Positions 32,377 through 41,327 of a DNA stretch of 44,391 nt are shown here, in pieces. The notes under the pieces are model-generated. The model was given only the letters and a program-made list of their open reading frames with translations, did no database searches and was not told the origin of the DNA. Location: contig JABAQN010000037.1 in NCBI GenBank assembly GCA_019187495.1, positions 1 through 44,391 of the forward strand. Reading direction: 5' to 3'. This DNA is from Steroidobacteraceae bacterium (GTDB lineage Bacteria; Pseudomonadota; Gammaproteobacteria; Steroidobacterales; Steroidobacteraceae). The translations under genes and the position numbers were made by a program. Every line of letters starts with the position of its first letter. Position 1 is the first letter of the stretch.

Positions 32377-34425
32377 GTTTGTGGCGTTCGTGCAACTATG
32401 CTCGTGTGGCCGCGCGGACGGGGGTCGCACGGACAGCGCAGCGGTGCTCCACAGCTGCGCGGCATTGGATTCGTCGGCGTGGGCGCGGTGGGCACCGAAG
32501 GGCGCCACCTCGAACTGCCTGCCGTCCCATTGCCAAGACCACAGCTCGGAATTCGCCAGTGGCCGCGTGGCCTGGATGACTTTCCACAGCGCCGCCTGGG
32601 CGGCTGCGAGATGCGCGCGGACCGCCAACGGCAGGTCGCACCGCCCGAGCTGCCGCTCGAGGCCGGCGGCGAAGAGCAGTTGTTGCCACGACCAGACCAC
32701 GGTGCCGTGGTAGGCATCGCGCGTGAACTTGCGCTGCAGCGCCGGGGGTGCGAACACCGGATTCGCGACAAGCATGCCGGCTCCGGTCATCAGCCCCGCC
32801 GGAAACGGCTGCATCAGCGCCGCGACGGCGTGATCCAGCGCCTCCGGGGCGGGCTCGCCAAAAAGCAGCACGAAGCCCTCATCGGAATTCATGATCGGCA
32901 CCGGCACACCCGCCGCGTCGAGCGCCACGGCGTGGAACAGCGTATCGCCTCGCGCCGGCGGCGAACGCACGCCGAGTTGGGCCGCGTAGGTCTCGATCGC
33001 CATCCTGGCGCGCGCCTGCGGCACCCGCACTTCGAACAGCCGCGCCGCCTGCGCGCGCCAGACCCCGGCCATCCTTGCCGCGTCCGCGATCAGCGCGGCG
33101 TCTTCCGGCGCGAGATACGGATCGAGCAGTCCGCTCGCGAAGAAGCGCGCCGCCGCCTCGAGCGCGGCCGGCACGAGTGCCGCGTTCACGTCGAACGGGT
33201 AGCGGCCGCCGCCGAGTCCGTCGTTGCTGTCACGCCATTCACCGACGGGATAGCCCGGCAGCAACTCGACGAGGTTCGCCCGCGTGGGCCCGTCCGCAAA
33301 CGGCGCCGCACGCGCGAGCACGAGCCTCAGGTTCCTCGCCAGGCGCGTCCCGTTGGGTTCTCCCGCCTCGGGTCGTGCGGCGAGAAAAGTGACAGCACGC
33401 GTACGACCCCGGGCGTCATCGAGCATCCATGCGGCCGCGACCGGCGCGAGCAGGAAATCGCCGTCGATCATCCGGTAGTCGTACACCGGCGCGGCAGAGC
33501 GGGTCTGCTGCGCCCGCAGGTGATCGAGGATCGCGAATTCACCGATGTCCTCTTCGTGCGCGACCTGGCCGGTTGGCGAGAGACGCATGATGACGGACGC
33601 GAGCCCGGCCTCTACCGCCTCGGGCGCGAGCGCGGGCATCAGCAACCGCACCGACATCAATGTGTCGCGCCCGAAGTAGGTCAGGAAGCGCCACGAGCCG
33701 GCGAGGAACTTTTCGCGATAGCTCAGGAACTCGAGGACGTGGCGTGTCTTCGGATCGGGCGCCGCGGCGGACGTCAGCAATTGCGCGACGGGGAACGGAG
33801 TGAGCGGCGTCTCGCCACTGACCGCACGGATTTCGAGTTCGATCCGGCGCCCTTCGGTCGCGTGGATGCGCGCGGGTTGTTGCGCGTCGCCGGAAAGGTC
33901 TCCTTTTGCGACCCGGACATCCAGCTGATAACCCGGTGCGTCGTCGAGCCGGTCCCGCGCCCAGCGGAGCGTATCGCCCCGCACGGTCGCCTGCGCCGCG
34001 ACCAGGGCGGGAGCCTTGCCGAGCAGCTCGAAATCGCGCAGCACGCGCACGCTCGACAGCACGGCCTGCCGGATCACGAGCGAGGGGGCATCGATCGCGA
34101 CGACGAATGACATGCCGCGCAGTACGCGGCCGCGCGCATCATCGACGCGTATCGGCTGTGGGTCACCAACCAGTGTCCAGTGTGCCGGAACCGGCAATGG
34201 CTCGAACCAGAGCCCGACACCGCTGTTGCCCGCCGGAAAAGCCACGAGGATCCGCGGCCGCGGCCCCGAGCGCAGCACGAGGTGCGCCGCGATATCACCA
34301 TCCTGCAGGAAGCGATTGAGATTCAGGCCTTCGCGGACCTCGAACGCGAGATCGTCCGCCGTGGCGGCGCCGGCGAGGCCCGATGCCAGCGCCGCAAGCG
34401 CCGCGAAGAACCCGGCGCGGAGCAT
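32374..34425 (-). CDS. Secreted (alpha/alpha)6-barrel glycoside-hydrolase-like protein
   Basis: 683 residues. A signal peptide (LRAGFFAALAALASGLAGAATA) directs it to the periplasm. The middle and C-terminal parts resemble six-hairpin glycosidases such as the catalytic part of glycogen-debranching enzymes: TYFGRDTLMSVRLLMPAL (about 244), GQVAHEEDIGEFA, WRDSNDGLGGGRYPFDVNAAL and WSWQQLLFAAGLERQL. Acidic residues in EWRDSNDG and HEEDIGE are candidates for catalysis. No exact family can be named; it may cleave an oligosaccharide before trehalase or import. Its ATG overlaps the stop of the Xre-type gene (TGATG). Confidence 0.75.
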   Translation of the reverse strand: MLRAGFFAALAALASGLAGAATADDLAFEVREGLNLNRFLQDGDIAAHLVLRSGPRPRILVAFPAGNSGVGLWFEPLPVPAHWTLVGDPQPIRVDDARGRVLRGMSFVVAIDAPSLVIRQAVLSSVRVLRDFELLGKAPALVAAQATVRGDTLRWARDRLDDAPGYQLDVRVAKGDLSGDAQQPARIHATEGRRIELEIRAVSGETPLTPFPVAQLLTSAAAPDPKTRHVLEFLSYREKFLAGSWRFLTYFGRDTLMSVRLLMPALAPEAVEAGLASVIMRLSPTGQVAHEEDIGEFAILDHLRAQQTRSAAPVYDYRMIDGDFLLAPVAAAWMLDDARGRTRAVTFLAARPEAGEPNGTRLARNLRLVLARAAPFADGPTRANLVELLPGYPVGEWRDSNDGLGGGRYPFDVNAALVPAALEAAARFFASGLLDPYLAPEDAALIADAARMAGVWRAQAARLFEVRVPQARARMAIETYAAQLGVRSPPARGDTLFHAVALDAAGVPVPIMNSDEGFVLLFGEPAPEALDHAVAALMQPFPAGLMTGAGMLVANPVFAPPALQRKFTRDAYHGTVVWSWQQLLFAAGLERQLGRCDLPLAVRAHLAAAQAALWKVIQATRPLANSELWSWQWDGRQFEVAPFGAHRAHADESNAAQLWSTAALSVRPPSARPHEHSCTNATN

Positions 34426-34733
34426 CAGACGTTATCGTCGTCCGTCACGCCCCCCTCGCCTTCCCAGCGCCTGAGCGCGCGCAGGTCCTTGAGCGTGAGC
34501 CGAAGCCGCACGCCCACGCCACCCTCACCGCTTTCCGGGATGAAATCGACGCCGCCGTGCTCGAGCGTTTCGAGCAGGCGGCGCTTCGTCTTGTCGTCCG
34601 GCTCGTGCACCTTCTGCTCGAACTGGCTGATCACGCGCACGTCGACCCCGGCTGCGCGAGAGAGGGTCTCGCGCGAGGCGTCGAGCAGCGCGCGTGCCGC
34701 GCGGCATTGGGAGGCCGTCAGCATGGCCGCCAT
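34425..34733 (-). CDS. Small Xre-type helix-turn-helix protein
   Basis: 102 residues. LTASQCRAARALLDASRETLSRAAGVDVRVISQFEQ (about 5-40) is a compact Xre/Cro-like helix-turn-helix; the rest is basic, acidic at the end. ATG at 34733 or three codons later at 34724 are both possible. It sits 22 bases after the metY stop and is coupled by TGATG to the downstream secreted glycosidase-like gene. Possibly a local regulator. Confidence 0.75.
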   Translation of the reverse strand: MAAMLTASQCRAARALLDASRETLSRAAGVDVRVISQFEQKVHEPDDKTKRRLLETLEHGGVDFIPESGEGGVGVRLRLTLKDLRALRRWEGEGGVTDDDNV

Positions 34734-34755
34734 TGTAGCGCCTTTCGCGGCGCTG

Positions 34756-36042
34756 TCAGGCCTTGGCGAGCGCCTGGTCGATATCGGCCAGGATATCGTC
34801 GATGTGCTCGATGCCGATCGACAGGCGCACGGTGTCCTCCGTGACGCCGGCCCTGGCGAGTTCCTCCGGCGAGAGCTGCCGGTGGGTCGTCGAGGCGGGA
34901 TGGCAGGCGAGCGACTTCGTATCGCCGATGTTGACGAGGCGCGTGAGGAGCTGCAGCGCGTCCTGGAACCGCTCGCCTCCCGCGCGCCCGCTCTTCACGC
35001 CGAAGGTCAGGAGCCCGGATCCCTGGCCCGACAGGTATTTCTTCACGAGCGCGTGGTCCGGGTGCGCCGGGAGGCCCGGGTAGCGCACCCAGCTCACTTT
35101 CGCGTGGCCCTCGAGGTGCTTCGCCACCGCGAGCGCGTTGGCGCTGATGCGGTCGACGCGCAGGCCAAGCGTCTCGATGCCCTGCAAGATGAGGAAGGCA
35201 TTGAACGGCGAGATCGCGGCGCCCGTATTGCGCAGCGGCACGACGCGCGCACGGCCGATGTAGGCGGCCGGGCCCAGCGCCTCGGTGTAGACGACGCCGT
35301 GATAGCTGACGTCGGGCTCGTTCAGGCGGCGGAAGCGCGCCTTGTGCTCGGCCCAGGGAAAGCGCCCCGAGTCGACGATGACGCCGCCGACGCTCGTGCC
35401 GTGGCCGCCCATGTACTTCGTCGCCGAGTGCACGACGATGTCGGCGCCGTGCTCGATGGGGCGGCACAGGTGCGGCGTCGGCACCGTGTTGTCGACGATC
35501 AGCGGTACGCCGTGCGCATGCGCGAGCTTCGCGAGCCGCTCGAAATCGGTCACGTTGCCGAGCGGATTGCCGACCGACTCGCAATAGATCGCCTTGGTCT
35601 TCGCATCGATCAGCGGTGCGAACGCGTCGGGCTCGCGGTAGTCCGCGAAGCGCACTTCGATGCCGTACTGGGGCAGCGTGTGGGCGAAGAGATTGTAGGT
35701 GCCGCCGTAGAGCGTGCTCGAGGCGACGACATTGTCGCCCGCCTCGGCGATGGTCAGGATCGAGTAGGTGACCGCCGCCTGGCCGGAGGCGAGCGCGAGC
35801 CCGCCGATGCCGCCTTCCAGCGCCGCGACCCGCGCCTCGAGCACGGCCTGCGTGGGATTCATGATGCGCGTGTAGATGTTCCCCTCGACCTTGAGGTCGA
35901 AAAGATCCGCGCCGTGCTGCGTATCATCGAACGAATAGGCGACGGTCTGGTAGATCGGCACCGCCACCGAGCGTGTCGTCGGTTCGGGCTTGTACCCGCC
36001 GTGCACCGCAACCGTCTCCCGTTTCCAGCTCTGTTGTGTCAT
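34756..36042 (-). CDS. metY: O-acetylhomoserine sulfhydrylase (MetY type)
   Basis: 428 residues, full length for the family. Cys/Met-metabolism PLP fold: VHGGYKPEPTTRSVAVPIYQT at the start, TRIMNPTQAVLE, ASGQAA, the phosphate-binding LYGGTYNLF, and PLP lysine Lys209 in HSATKYMGGHG; the end is SIGIEHIDDILADIDQAL. It makes homocysteine from O-acetylhomoserine and sulfide. The ATG begins directly after the TAA of the nitrilase-fold gene, so it belongs to the same transcript. Confidence 0.93.
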   Translation of the reverse strand: MTQQSWKRETVAVHGGYKPEPTTRSVAVPIYQTVAYSFDDTQHGADLFDLKVEGNIYTRIMNPTQAVLEARVAALEGGIGGLALASGQAAVTYSILTIAEAGDNVVASSTLYGGTYNLFAHTLPQYGIEVRFADYREPDAFAPLIDAKTKAIYCESVGNPLGNVTDFERLAKLAHAHGVPLIVDNTVPTPHLCRPIEHGADIVVHSATKYMGGHGTSVGGVIVDSGRFPWAEHKARFRRLNEPDVSYHGVVYTEALGPAAYIGRARVVPLRNTGAAISPFNAFLILQGIETLGLRVDRISANALAVAKHLEGHAKVSWVRYPGLPAHPDHALVKKYLSGQGSGLLTFGVKSGRAGGERFQDALQLLTRLVNIGDTKSLACHPASTTHRQLSPEELARAGVTEDTVRLSIGIEHIDDILADIDQALAKA

Positions 36043-37227
36043 TTACCTGCTTTCCATCCGTCGTTTGATGAGTGCGCCCGCCTCCTGGTAGTCGTTCGGC
36101 AGTTGCCGGAGGAAGCCGTTCGGCCCGACCGACGGCTGGTACTGCTGCAACACCGGCAGGAAGAGCGCCATGGGATACTCCGCCGGCGAGCGTGTCTTGC
36201 GAAAATCGCCGATCGGTATCCGCGCCTGCACGATATCCTCGTGGTGATTCGCGGATCGCGCAAGGGGTGTGCCGCGCGGATCGACGATCGCCGTGCCCTC
36301 GTCGCGCGCACCCACCGCCTCGGCGAAACCCGGATTGTCGGGCGAGACGGCGTTGCCGACGCCGACCGTGTAGATGCGCGTGGCGCGCGCCGTCTGCATC
36401 GCCTGCTCCGCGTTCGATGCGCCGGTCACGGTGAGGATCAGGATTTCGGCCCCCTTCATCGCGAGCGCCTGGTACAGCAGCGGTTCCATGCCGACCGCGG
36501 TCATCGCGATATTGCCGATATCGGTGCGCGCCACGGGCAGGACGGCATCCTCGCCGTACATTTCGACGTAGCGGTCGAGCACGTCGTAGACGGTCGTGCC
36601 GATGAGACCGATGCCGCCGAACGCGCCGAGGATGTTGCGTGCCTTCCACTGCCTGCTGACGATGTTGCCGTCGGGACCGACGATCACCGACATGTTGATC
36701 ACGTGGCCGGGCCAGTCGCGGTCGCGCGCGTAACAGCCGAAGGCGATGTAGCAGCCATGGTGCTTCGCGCGCTCGCCGATCACCTCCGACTCGGGCCCGG
36801 GCAGTTCGAAGGCGACCTGCTGCAGCTCGGCGCGATTCCACGGCTGCCAGCCCTGGATCGGAAACTCGTGCATGCAGATGAGGTCCTGTTTCGCGCCCCA
36901 GCGCCGCTCACCGCCCCACTCGGCGCCCGATCCCTGCGCATAATCGATCAGTTTCACGACGTGCGCGAGATTGCGCTTCAGCGTTGCCTCGCGATTCGCG
37001 AGGTCGATCGACATCAGGCGCGACTGCAGCGCCGACACATTGATCGATCCCTGCCGCAGCGGCACGGTCGCATAGGCGCCGTGCTTCATCACCGAGACGG
37101 CCGCAGCGCCTTTTGCGCCGGCATCCGTCGCGCGCGCGGCCCCCGCCGCCAGCGCGCCGAGGCCCGCCACCCCGGCGCCGGCGAGCATTTCACGTCGGGA
37201 AATCGAAGCGGCAGTCCTGCGTTTCAT
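36043..37227 (-). CDS. Tat-exported nitrilase-superfamily protein lacking the catalytic cysteine
   Basis: 394 residues. A twin-arginine signal (SISRREMLAGAGVAGLG, 8-24) predicts folded export. The carbon-nitrogen hydrolase fold is recognisable: LICMHEFPIQGW with Glu121, and RQWKARN with Lys195. Where the nucleophilic Cys should stand, just before MEPLLYQALAMKGAEILIL, the sequence is TAVG (about 243-246) with no Cys nearby. The classic Glu-Lys-Cys triad is thus incomplete, and amidase/nitrilase activity of the usual kind is unlikely. The start overlaps the stop of the small secreted protein (TGATG) and metY follows with no gap. Confidence 0.85.
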   Translation of the reverse strand: MKRRTAASISRREMLAGAGVAGLGALAAGAARATDAGAKGAAAVSVMKHGAYATVPLRQGSINVSALQSRLMSIDLANREATLKRNLAHVVKLIDYAQGSGAEWGGERRWGAKQDLICMHEFPIQGWQPWNRAELQQVAFELPGPESEVIGERAKHHGCYIAFGCYARDRDWPGHVINMSVIVGPDGNIVSRQWKARNILGAFGGIGLIGTTVYDVLDRYVEMYGEDAVLPVARTDIGNIAMTAVGMEPLLYQALAMKGAEILILTVTGASNAEQAMQTARATRIYTVGVGNAVSPDNPGFAEAVGARDEGTAIVDPRGTPLARSANHHEDIVQARIPIGDFRKTRSPAEYPMALFLPVLQQYQPSVGPNGFLRQLPNDYQEAGALIKRRMESR

Positions 37228-37772
37228 CAGCGTTTACCGAAATAGGTTTCGAATTCGTTCTGGAGCGCCGCGAGCCGCGCATCCTTCGATGCGGCCACCG
37301 TGAACTCCGCGACCGTCGACTTCAGCCACTCGAGGCCTTCCTTGCCGAGCCCGTAGGTGGCGTCATCCTGCGCCCAGATATTGACGGCGCGCGTGAAGCT
37401 GCGTTGATACGCATAGCTCGCAATCGACTTGCCCTGCACGCGCACTTCGTAGGTGACGACGAAATTGTTGTTGGTGACGACCGGCAAAAGGCCGAGCGTG
37501 CCGCCCGCCCAGATCGCGGACAGGAGGCCCGCGGCCTTGCCGCCTGCCGTGGGCTGCAGCGAATGGCTCACGCGCAGCAGGATCGGCGAGCCGATCAGCT
37601 CTTCATCGAGCTGCGCAAAGGTCCCGTTCGCGCGGATCAGCGGATAGAGTTCCTTGCTCGCGATCGTGCTGTAGAAGTTCATCGCAGGCAGCGCGCCATG
37701 CGGGCCGTCGGCGCGCGCGGCGCCACCCGATGCCGCCAGCAGGATCGAAACGAGGCACAGTCGCAGTGTCAT
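37227..37772 (-). CDS. Small secreted protein of unknown function
   Basis: 181 residues. A clear signal peptide (MTLRLCLVSILLAASGGAARA) and a soluble mature part with aromatic and charged residues, including FVVTYEVRVQGKSIASY. No known domain recognised and no cysteines in the mature part. It lies 10 bases after the protease gene and overlaps the nitrilase-fold gene (TGATG), so all are likely one operon. Confidence 0.75.
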   Translation of the reverse strand: MTLRLCLVSILLAASGGAARADGPHGALPAMNFYSTIASKELYPLIRANGTFAQLDEELIGSPILLRVSHSLQPTAGGKAAGLLSAIWAGGTLGLLPVVTNNNFVVTYEVRVQGKSIASYAYQRSFTRAVNIWAQDDATYGLGKEGLEWLKSTVAEFTVAASKDARLAALQNEFETYFGKR

Positions 37773-37782
37773 GGCGCAGCCC

Positions 37783-39000
37783 TCATTGGTAGCAGCGCAG
37801 CTGCAGGACTGCGCCGAGCGCGGCGTCGTTCACCGCGCGCAGGTCGAGCGCCGCACGCGGCGCGACTTCCGTGAACGCCACGCCCGTGTTGCGCAGGAAC
37901 CGGGCGACATGGCGCGCCTCCAGCGCGAAATTGACGTTCTGCGGCAGGAGCCCCTCCTTGATGAGCGCCGCCGCGTTCAACGTGCCCACCGTCACGCCGA
38001 GCAGTTCGCCGCCATCCGAGACGACCGGCCCGCCGCTCGAGCCAGGCTGGATCGGCGCCGAGAACTGGAACAGCCCGAGCGAACCCTTGAGGCCGCCCTG
38101 GGCGCTCACGTTGCCACGCGTCAGGTTCGGGGAATTGGCGAGCAGGCCCTGGAGCGGGAAGCCGACATTCGTGACGGGCTCGCCGAGCACCAGCTCTTCG
38201 CCCGCGCGCAGCGGCAATGCCTTGTCCGTCGCCTGTCCGGTGCCGACCACCGCGAGATCGAGCAGATCGCTCGAGGCGCGCAGCGTCGCGGGCATCTTCT
38301 CCCCGTCCCGTCCCGCTTCGATCACGAGACAGTCGCGAAGCACATGGGCAGCGGTCACGAGGTCGCCCGACGCGTTGATGTAGAACGCCGTGCCGGTGCT
38401 GGCCGGACTGTCGCGATCGATCAGGAGCTCCCGGTTAAGCGCGGCGAGCTCACCCCGCGGCGGAAACTTCGCCGCACCCGGTGCGAGATTCTGCAGCAGT
38501 TCGATCAATACAGCCTGGATCGCGCGCATCGCCGCATTCGGAAAGCCGCCGAGAGGCCCTGCGGAATTGATGCCGACGGATTGCGACAGGGTGCCGTCGA
38601 GCAACGGCTTCGAATCGGCGCCGTACACGCGGTAACGCAGGTCGAGCCGCAGGCTGCCGCGCTCGGCGCTCCATTTCGGATGCATCGCGAGCAGCAGCCC
38701 GTACGTGCCGCTGAAATCGTCCCCGACCGGCACGACGTGCGAGAACAGCCGCCCGCCGACCTCGCGCCGCGCATCATCGAGTGCCTTGCCCGGCTCGGCC
38801 CAGAGACCGATGGAGCTCACGTAGAACCGCGACTCGAGCTCGCTCGCGGGCAGGTAGATCGCAAGCTCGGTGTCGTTCGGCACCACGACGCCCTTGGGCA
38901 GCTGCACACCCTTGGGCAGCGGGCTGCTGCCGGCCGCCTGTGCCCACTGACACACGAGCGCGAGCACGAAGCCCCAGATCGAGACATGCGCAGACCGCAT
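37783..39000 (-). CDS. Secreted trypsin-like serine protease (S1 / DegP-like catalytic domain)
   Basis: 405 residues from the ATG at 39000 with GGGAGGGG upstream; the frame remains open to 39852 but that part is antisense to dsbA. Signal peptide up to WAQAAG. The N-terminal 190 residues are unassigned; the C-terminal half is a chymotrypsin-fold domain with LVTAAHVL (His), LDLAVV (Asp) and QPGSSGGPVV (Ser). No PDZ domain is present, unlike DegP. It probably acts in the periplasm; the target is unknown. It heads the four-gene run ending with metY. Confidence 0.85.
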   Translation of the reverse strand: MRSAHVSIWGFVLALVCQWAQAAGSSPLPKGVQLPKGVVVPNDTELAIYLPASELESRFYVSSIGLWAEPGKALDDARREVGGRLFSHVVPVGDDFSGTYGLLLAMHPKWSAERGSLRLDLRYRVYGADSKPLLDGTLSQSVGINSAGPLGGFPNAAMRAIQAVLIELLQNLAPGAAKFPPRGELAALNRELLIDRDSPASTGTAFYINASGDLVTAAHVLRDCLVIEAGRDGEKMPATLRASSDLLDLAVVGTGQATDKALPLRAGEELVLGEPVTNVGFPLQGLLANSPNLTRGNVSAQGGLKGSLGLFQFSAPIQPGSSGGPVVSDGGELLGVTVGTLNAAALIKEGLLPQNVNFALEARHVARFLRNTGVAFTEVAPRAALDLRAVNDAALGAVLQLRCYQ

Positions 39001-39090
39001 CCGCCCCTCCCGTACGATGGCCCATTGTAGAGGAACTCGCATCGCGGGCCCGCGGTCCGTACCATGCGCCCCACAACCCCGGGAGGTCTG

Positions 39091-39768
39091 GTGAAACACC
39101 TTTTGCTGATTCTGGCCGGAGCTTTCATGTTCGCAAACGGCGCGCAGGCCGCCGAGCCGGCCGCCTCGCCCTGGGTCGAGGGTCGTCATTACGCCCTGAT
39201 CGAGCCTGCGCAACCCACCCAGGTTCCCGCGGGCAAGGTCGAGGTCGTCGAGGTGTTCTCCTACGGCTGCCCCGCCTGCAACCAGTTCGAGCCGATCATG
39301 CTGCAGCTCGCGGCGCGGTTGCCGAAGAACGCCCAGCTCGTGCACGTGCCGGCTTCGTGGAATGCGGCGGAGTCCTGGCCGCTCTTCCAGCGCGCCTACC
39401 TCACGGCGCAGGTGCTCGGGATCGCGGACAAGACCCACGAGGCGATGTACGACGCCATCTGGAAGACCGGTGAGCTGGCCGTCGTCGATCCGGTGACGCA
39501 TCGCCTGAAGGAGCCGCAACCGACGATCGGCCTCGTCGCGCGCTTTTACGCCCGCGTGGGCGGCGTCACGCAGCAGGCCGTGCTCGACACCGCGAAATCG
39601 TTCGCCGTCGACGTCAAGATGATGGAGGCCGACGAACTCGTGAAGGCATACGGCGTCGAGGGCACGCCGACCCTGATCGTGGCCGGCAAGTACCGCGTCA
39701 ACAACTCGAGCGTGCGCTCGGCCGATGAACTGATCGAGCTGGTGCTGTACCTCGTGAAACGCGGCTGA
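39091..39768 (+). CDS. dsbA: Thiol:disulfide interchange protein DsbA
   Basis: 225 residues from a GTG at 39091 with GGGAGG 4 bases upstream; an ATG at 39064 lacks a ribosome site and would lengthen the signal peptide. Signal peptide KHLLLILAGAFMFANGAQA. The thioredoxin fold has active site GCPACN (CPAC rather than the enteric CPHC), a helical insert, and cis-proline GTPTLIV. It introduces disulfide bonds in periplasmic proteins. Placed just before the cbb3 oxidase genes, possibly by chance. Confidence 0.92.
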   Translation: MKHLLLILAGAFMFANGAQAAEPAASPWVEGRHYALIEPAQPTQVPAGKVEVVEVFSYGCPACNQFEPIMLQLAARLPKNAQLVHVPASWNAAESWPLFQRAYLTAQVLGIADKTHEAMYDAIWKTGELAVVDPVTHRLKEPQPTIGLVARFYARVGGVTQQAVLDTAKSFAVDVKMMEADELVKAYGVEGTPTLIVAGKYRVNNSSVRSADELIELVLYLVKRG

Positions 39769-39850
39769 GCGCACTGCGCAAACCGTAAAAACCGAAGCTG
39801 CGACACCTGCCGGCGTAGGCGATAATGCCGGCGCCGCCAGGAGTCGTCGC

Positions 39851-41317
39851 ATGCCGAATACCGAAACCTACAACGACCAGGTCGTTCGCCTTTTCCTGCT
39901 CGCCGCCGCCGTCTGGGGGGTCGTCGGGATGGGCATCGGCGTCTTCGTCGCCGCGCAGCTCGCCTGGCCGGCGCTCAATTTCGACACCTCCTGGCTCACC
40001 TTCAGCCGCCTGCGCCCGAACCACACGTTCGGCGTGATTTTCGCGTTCGGTGGTTCGGCGCTGATGGGCACCTGCTATTACGTCGTGCAGCGCACCGGCC
40101 ACACGCGCCTCGCGCTGCCGCGGCTCGCGACCGCGACGTTCTGGGGCTGGCAGCTCGTGTGCGTGCTCGCGATGGCGACGATGCCGTTCGGCATCACGCA
40201 GAGCAAGGAATACGCCGAGCCGGAATGGTTCATCGACATCCTGGTCGCAGCCGTGTGGGTCAGCTTCGGCGTCGTGTTCTTCGCGACCCTTGCCCGTCGT
40301 CGCATCAAGCACATCTACGTGGCGAACTGGTATTACGGCGCCTTCATCATCGCGGTGGCGCTGCTGCACATCGTCAACAACATCGTGGTGCCGGTCTCGC
40401 TGACCAAGTCGTACCCGGTGTATTCGGGCACGGTCGACGCGATGGTGCAATGGTGGTACGGGCACAATGCCGTGGCGTTCTTCCTGACCGCGGGCTTCCT
40501 CGGGATGATGTACTACTTCGTCCCGCGCCAGGCGCAGCAACCGCTGTGGAGCTATCGCTTCTCGATCGTCAATTTCTGGGCGCTGATCTCGGTCTACATG
40601 TGGGCGGGCTCACACCACCTGATGTACACCGCGCTGCCCGACTGGGTGCAGTCGGTCGGCATGGCGTTCTCGGTGCTGCTGCTGATGCCGAGCTGGGGTT
40701 CGGCGGCGAATGGCCTGTTCACCTTCAACGGCGCCTGGAAACGTGTCGCGAACGACCCGGCGGCGAAATTCATGGTGCTGGCGCTCGTGTTCTACGCGGC
40801 CTCGACCACCGAAGGCTCGACGATGGCCGTGAAGACCGTGAACTCGCTGTCGCACTACACCGACTGGACGGTCGCGCACGTGCATTCCGGCGCGATCGGC
40901 TGGGTGGCGATGATCACCATCGGCTCGCTCTACGCGATGGCGCCGCGCGCCCTCGGTCGCCCCGCCATGCATTCGAAGCGCGGGATGGAACTGCACTTCT
41001 GGCTGCACACGGCGGGGCTCATCCTGTACGTCGCCTCGATGTGGACGGCGGGCGTCACCGAAGGCCTGATGTGGCGCGCCACGGACGCGACCGGCGCGCT
41101 CGTCTATCCCTTCATCGACAGTCTGATCGCGATCAAGCCGTTCTATTTCATCCGCTTCCTCGGCGGCCTGCTGATCGTCGGCGGCATGATCGTGATGGCC
41201 TGGAACCTGTGGCACACGGCGGCCGATGCGCGTGCCCGGCTGATCAAGCCGATCCCGGTGCCGATCCCCGAACCCGAACCGCTGCAGGTGCCGGCACCGG
41301 TGCCGGCGCGCGCCTGA
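39851..41317 (+). CDS. ccoN: Cytochrome cbb3 oxidase subunit I (CcoN)
   Basis: 488 residues, the catalytic heme-copper subunit, with about 12 membrane segments. Family hallmarks: WWYGHNAVAFFLTAGFLG (heme-copper ligand His), AGSHHLMYTALPDWVQ (two adjacent Cu ligands), HYTDWTVAHVHSGAIGW and LHFWLHTAGLILYV. It reduces O2 in the cytoplasmic membrane at low oxygen tension and pumps protons. CAGGAG lies just before the ATG at 39851. No FNR/Anr box (TTGAT-N4-ATCAA) is visible in the 82-base upstream gap. Confidence 0.97.
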   Translation: MPNTETYNDQVVRLFLLAAAVWGVVGMGIGVFVAAQLAWPALNFDTSWLTFSRLRPNHTFGVIFAFGGSALMGTCYYVVQRTGHTRLALPRLATATFWGWQLVCVLAMATMPFGITQSKEYAEPEWFIDILVAAVWVSFGVVFFATLARRRIKHIYVANWYYGAFIIAVALLHIVNNIVVPVSLTKSYPVYSGTVDAMVQWWYGHNAVAFFLTAGFLGMMYYFVPRQAQQPLWSYRFSIVNFWALISVYMWAGSHHLMYTALPDWVQSVGMAFSVLLLMPSWGSAANGLFTFNGAWKRVANDPAAKFMVLALVFYAASTTEGSTMAVKTVNSLSHYTDWTVAHVHSGAIGWVAMITIGSLYAMAPRALGRPAMHSKRGMELHFWLHTAGLILYVASMWTAGVTEGLMWRATDATGALVYPFIDSLIAIKPFYFIRFLGGLLIVGGMIVMAWNLWHTAADARARLIKPIPVPIPEPEPLQVPAPVPARA

Positions 41318-41327
41318 GGAGCACGAC

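Noticed and set aside
34180..37245. Plus-strand open frame of 1021 codons
   Set aside because: It is antisense to metY, the nitrilase-fold gene and others, which have clear family motifs; composition is Arg/Ala/Asp-rich as expected for a GC-rich shadow frame.
39769..39850. FNR/Anr box before ccoN
   Set aside because: cbb3 operons often have one, but no TTGAT-N4-ATCAA-like sequence is present in this gap; only a GATAAT and a GCCGGC repeat are seen.
39001..39852. 284-codon N-terminal extension of the serine protease
   Set aside because: It is antisense to dsbA and precedes a good ribosome site and signal peptide at 39000.
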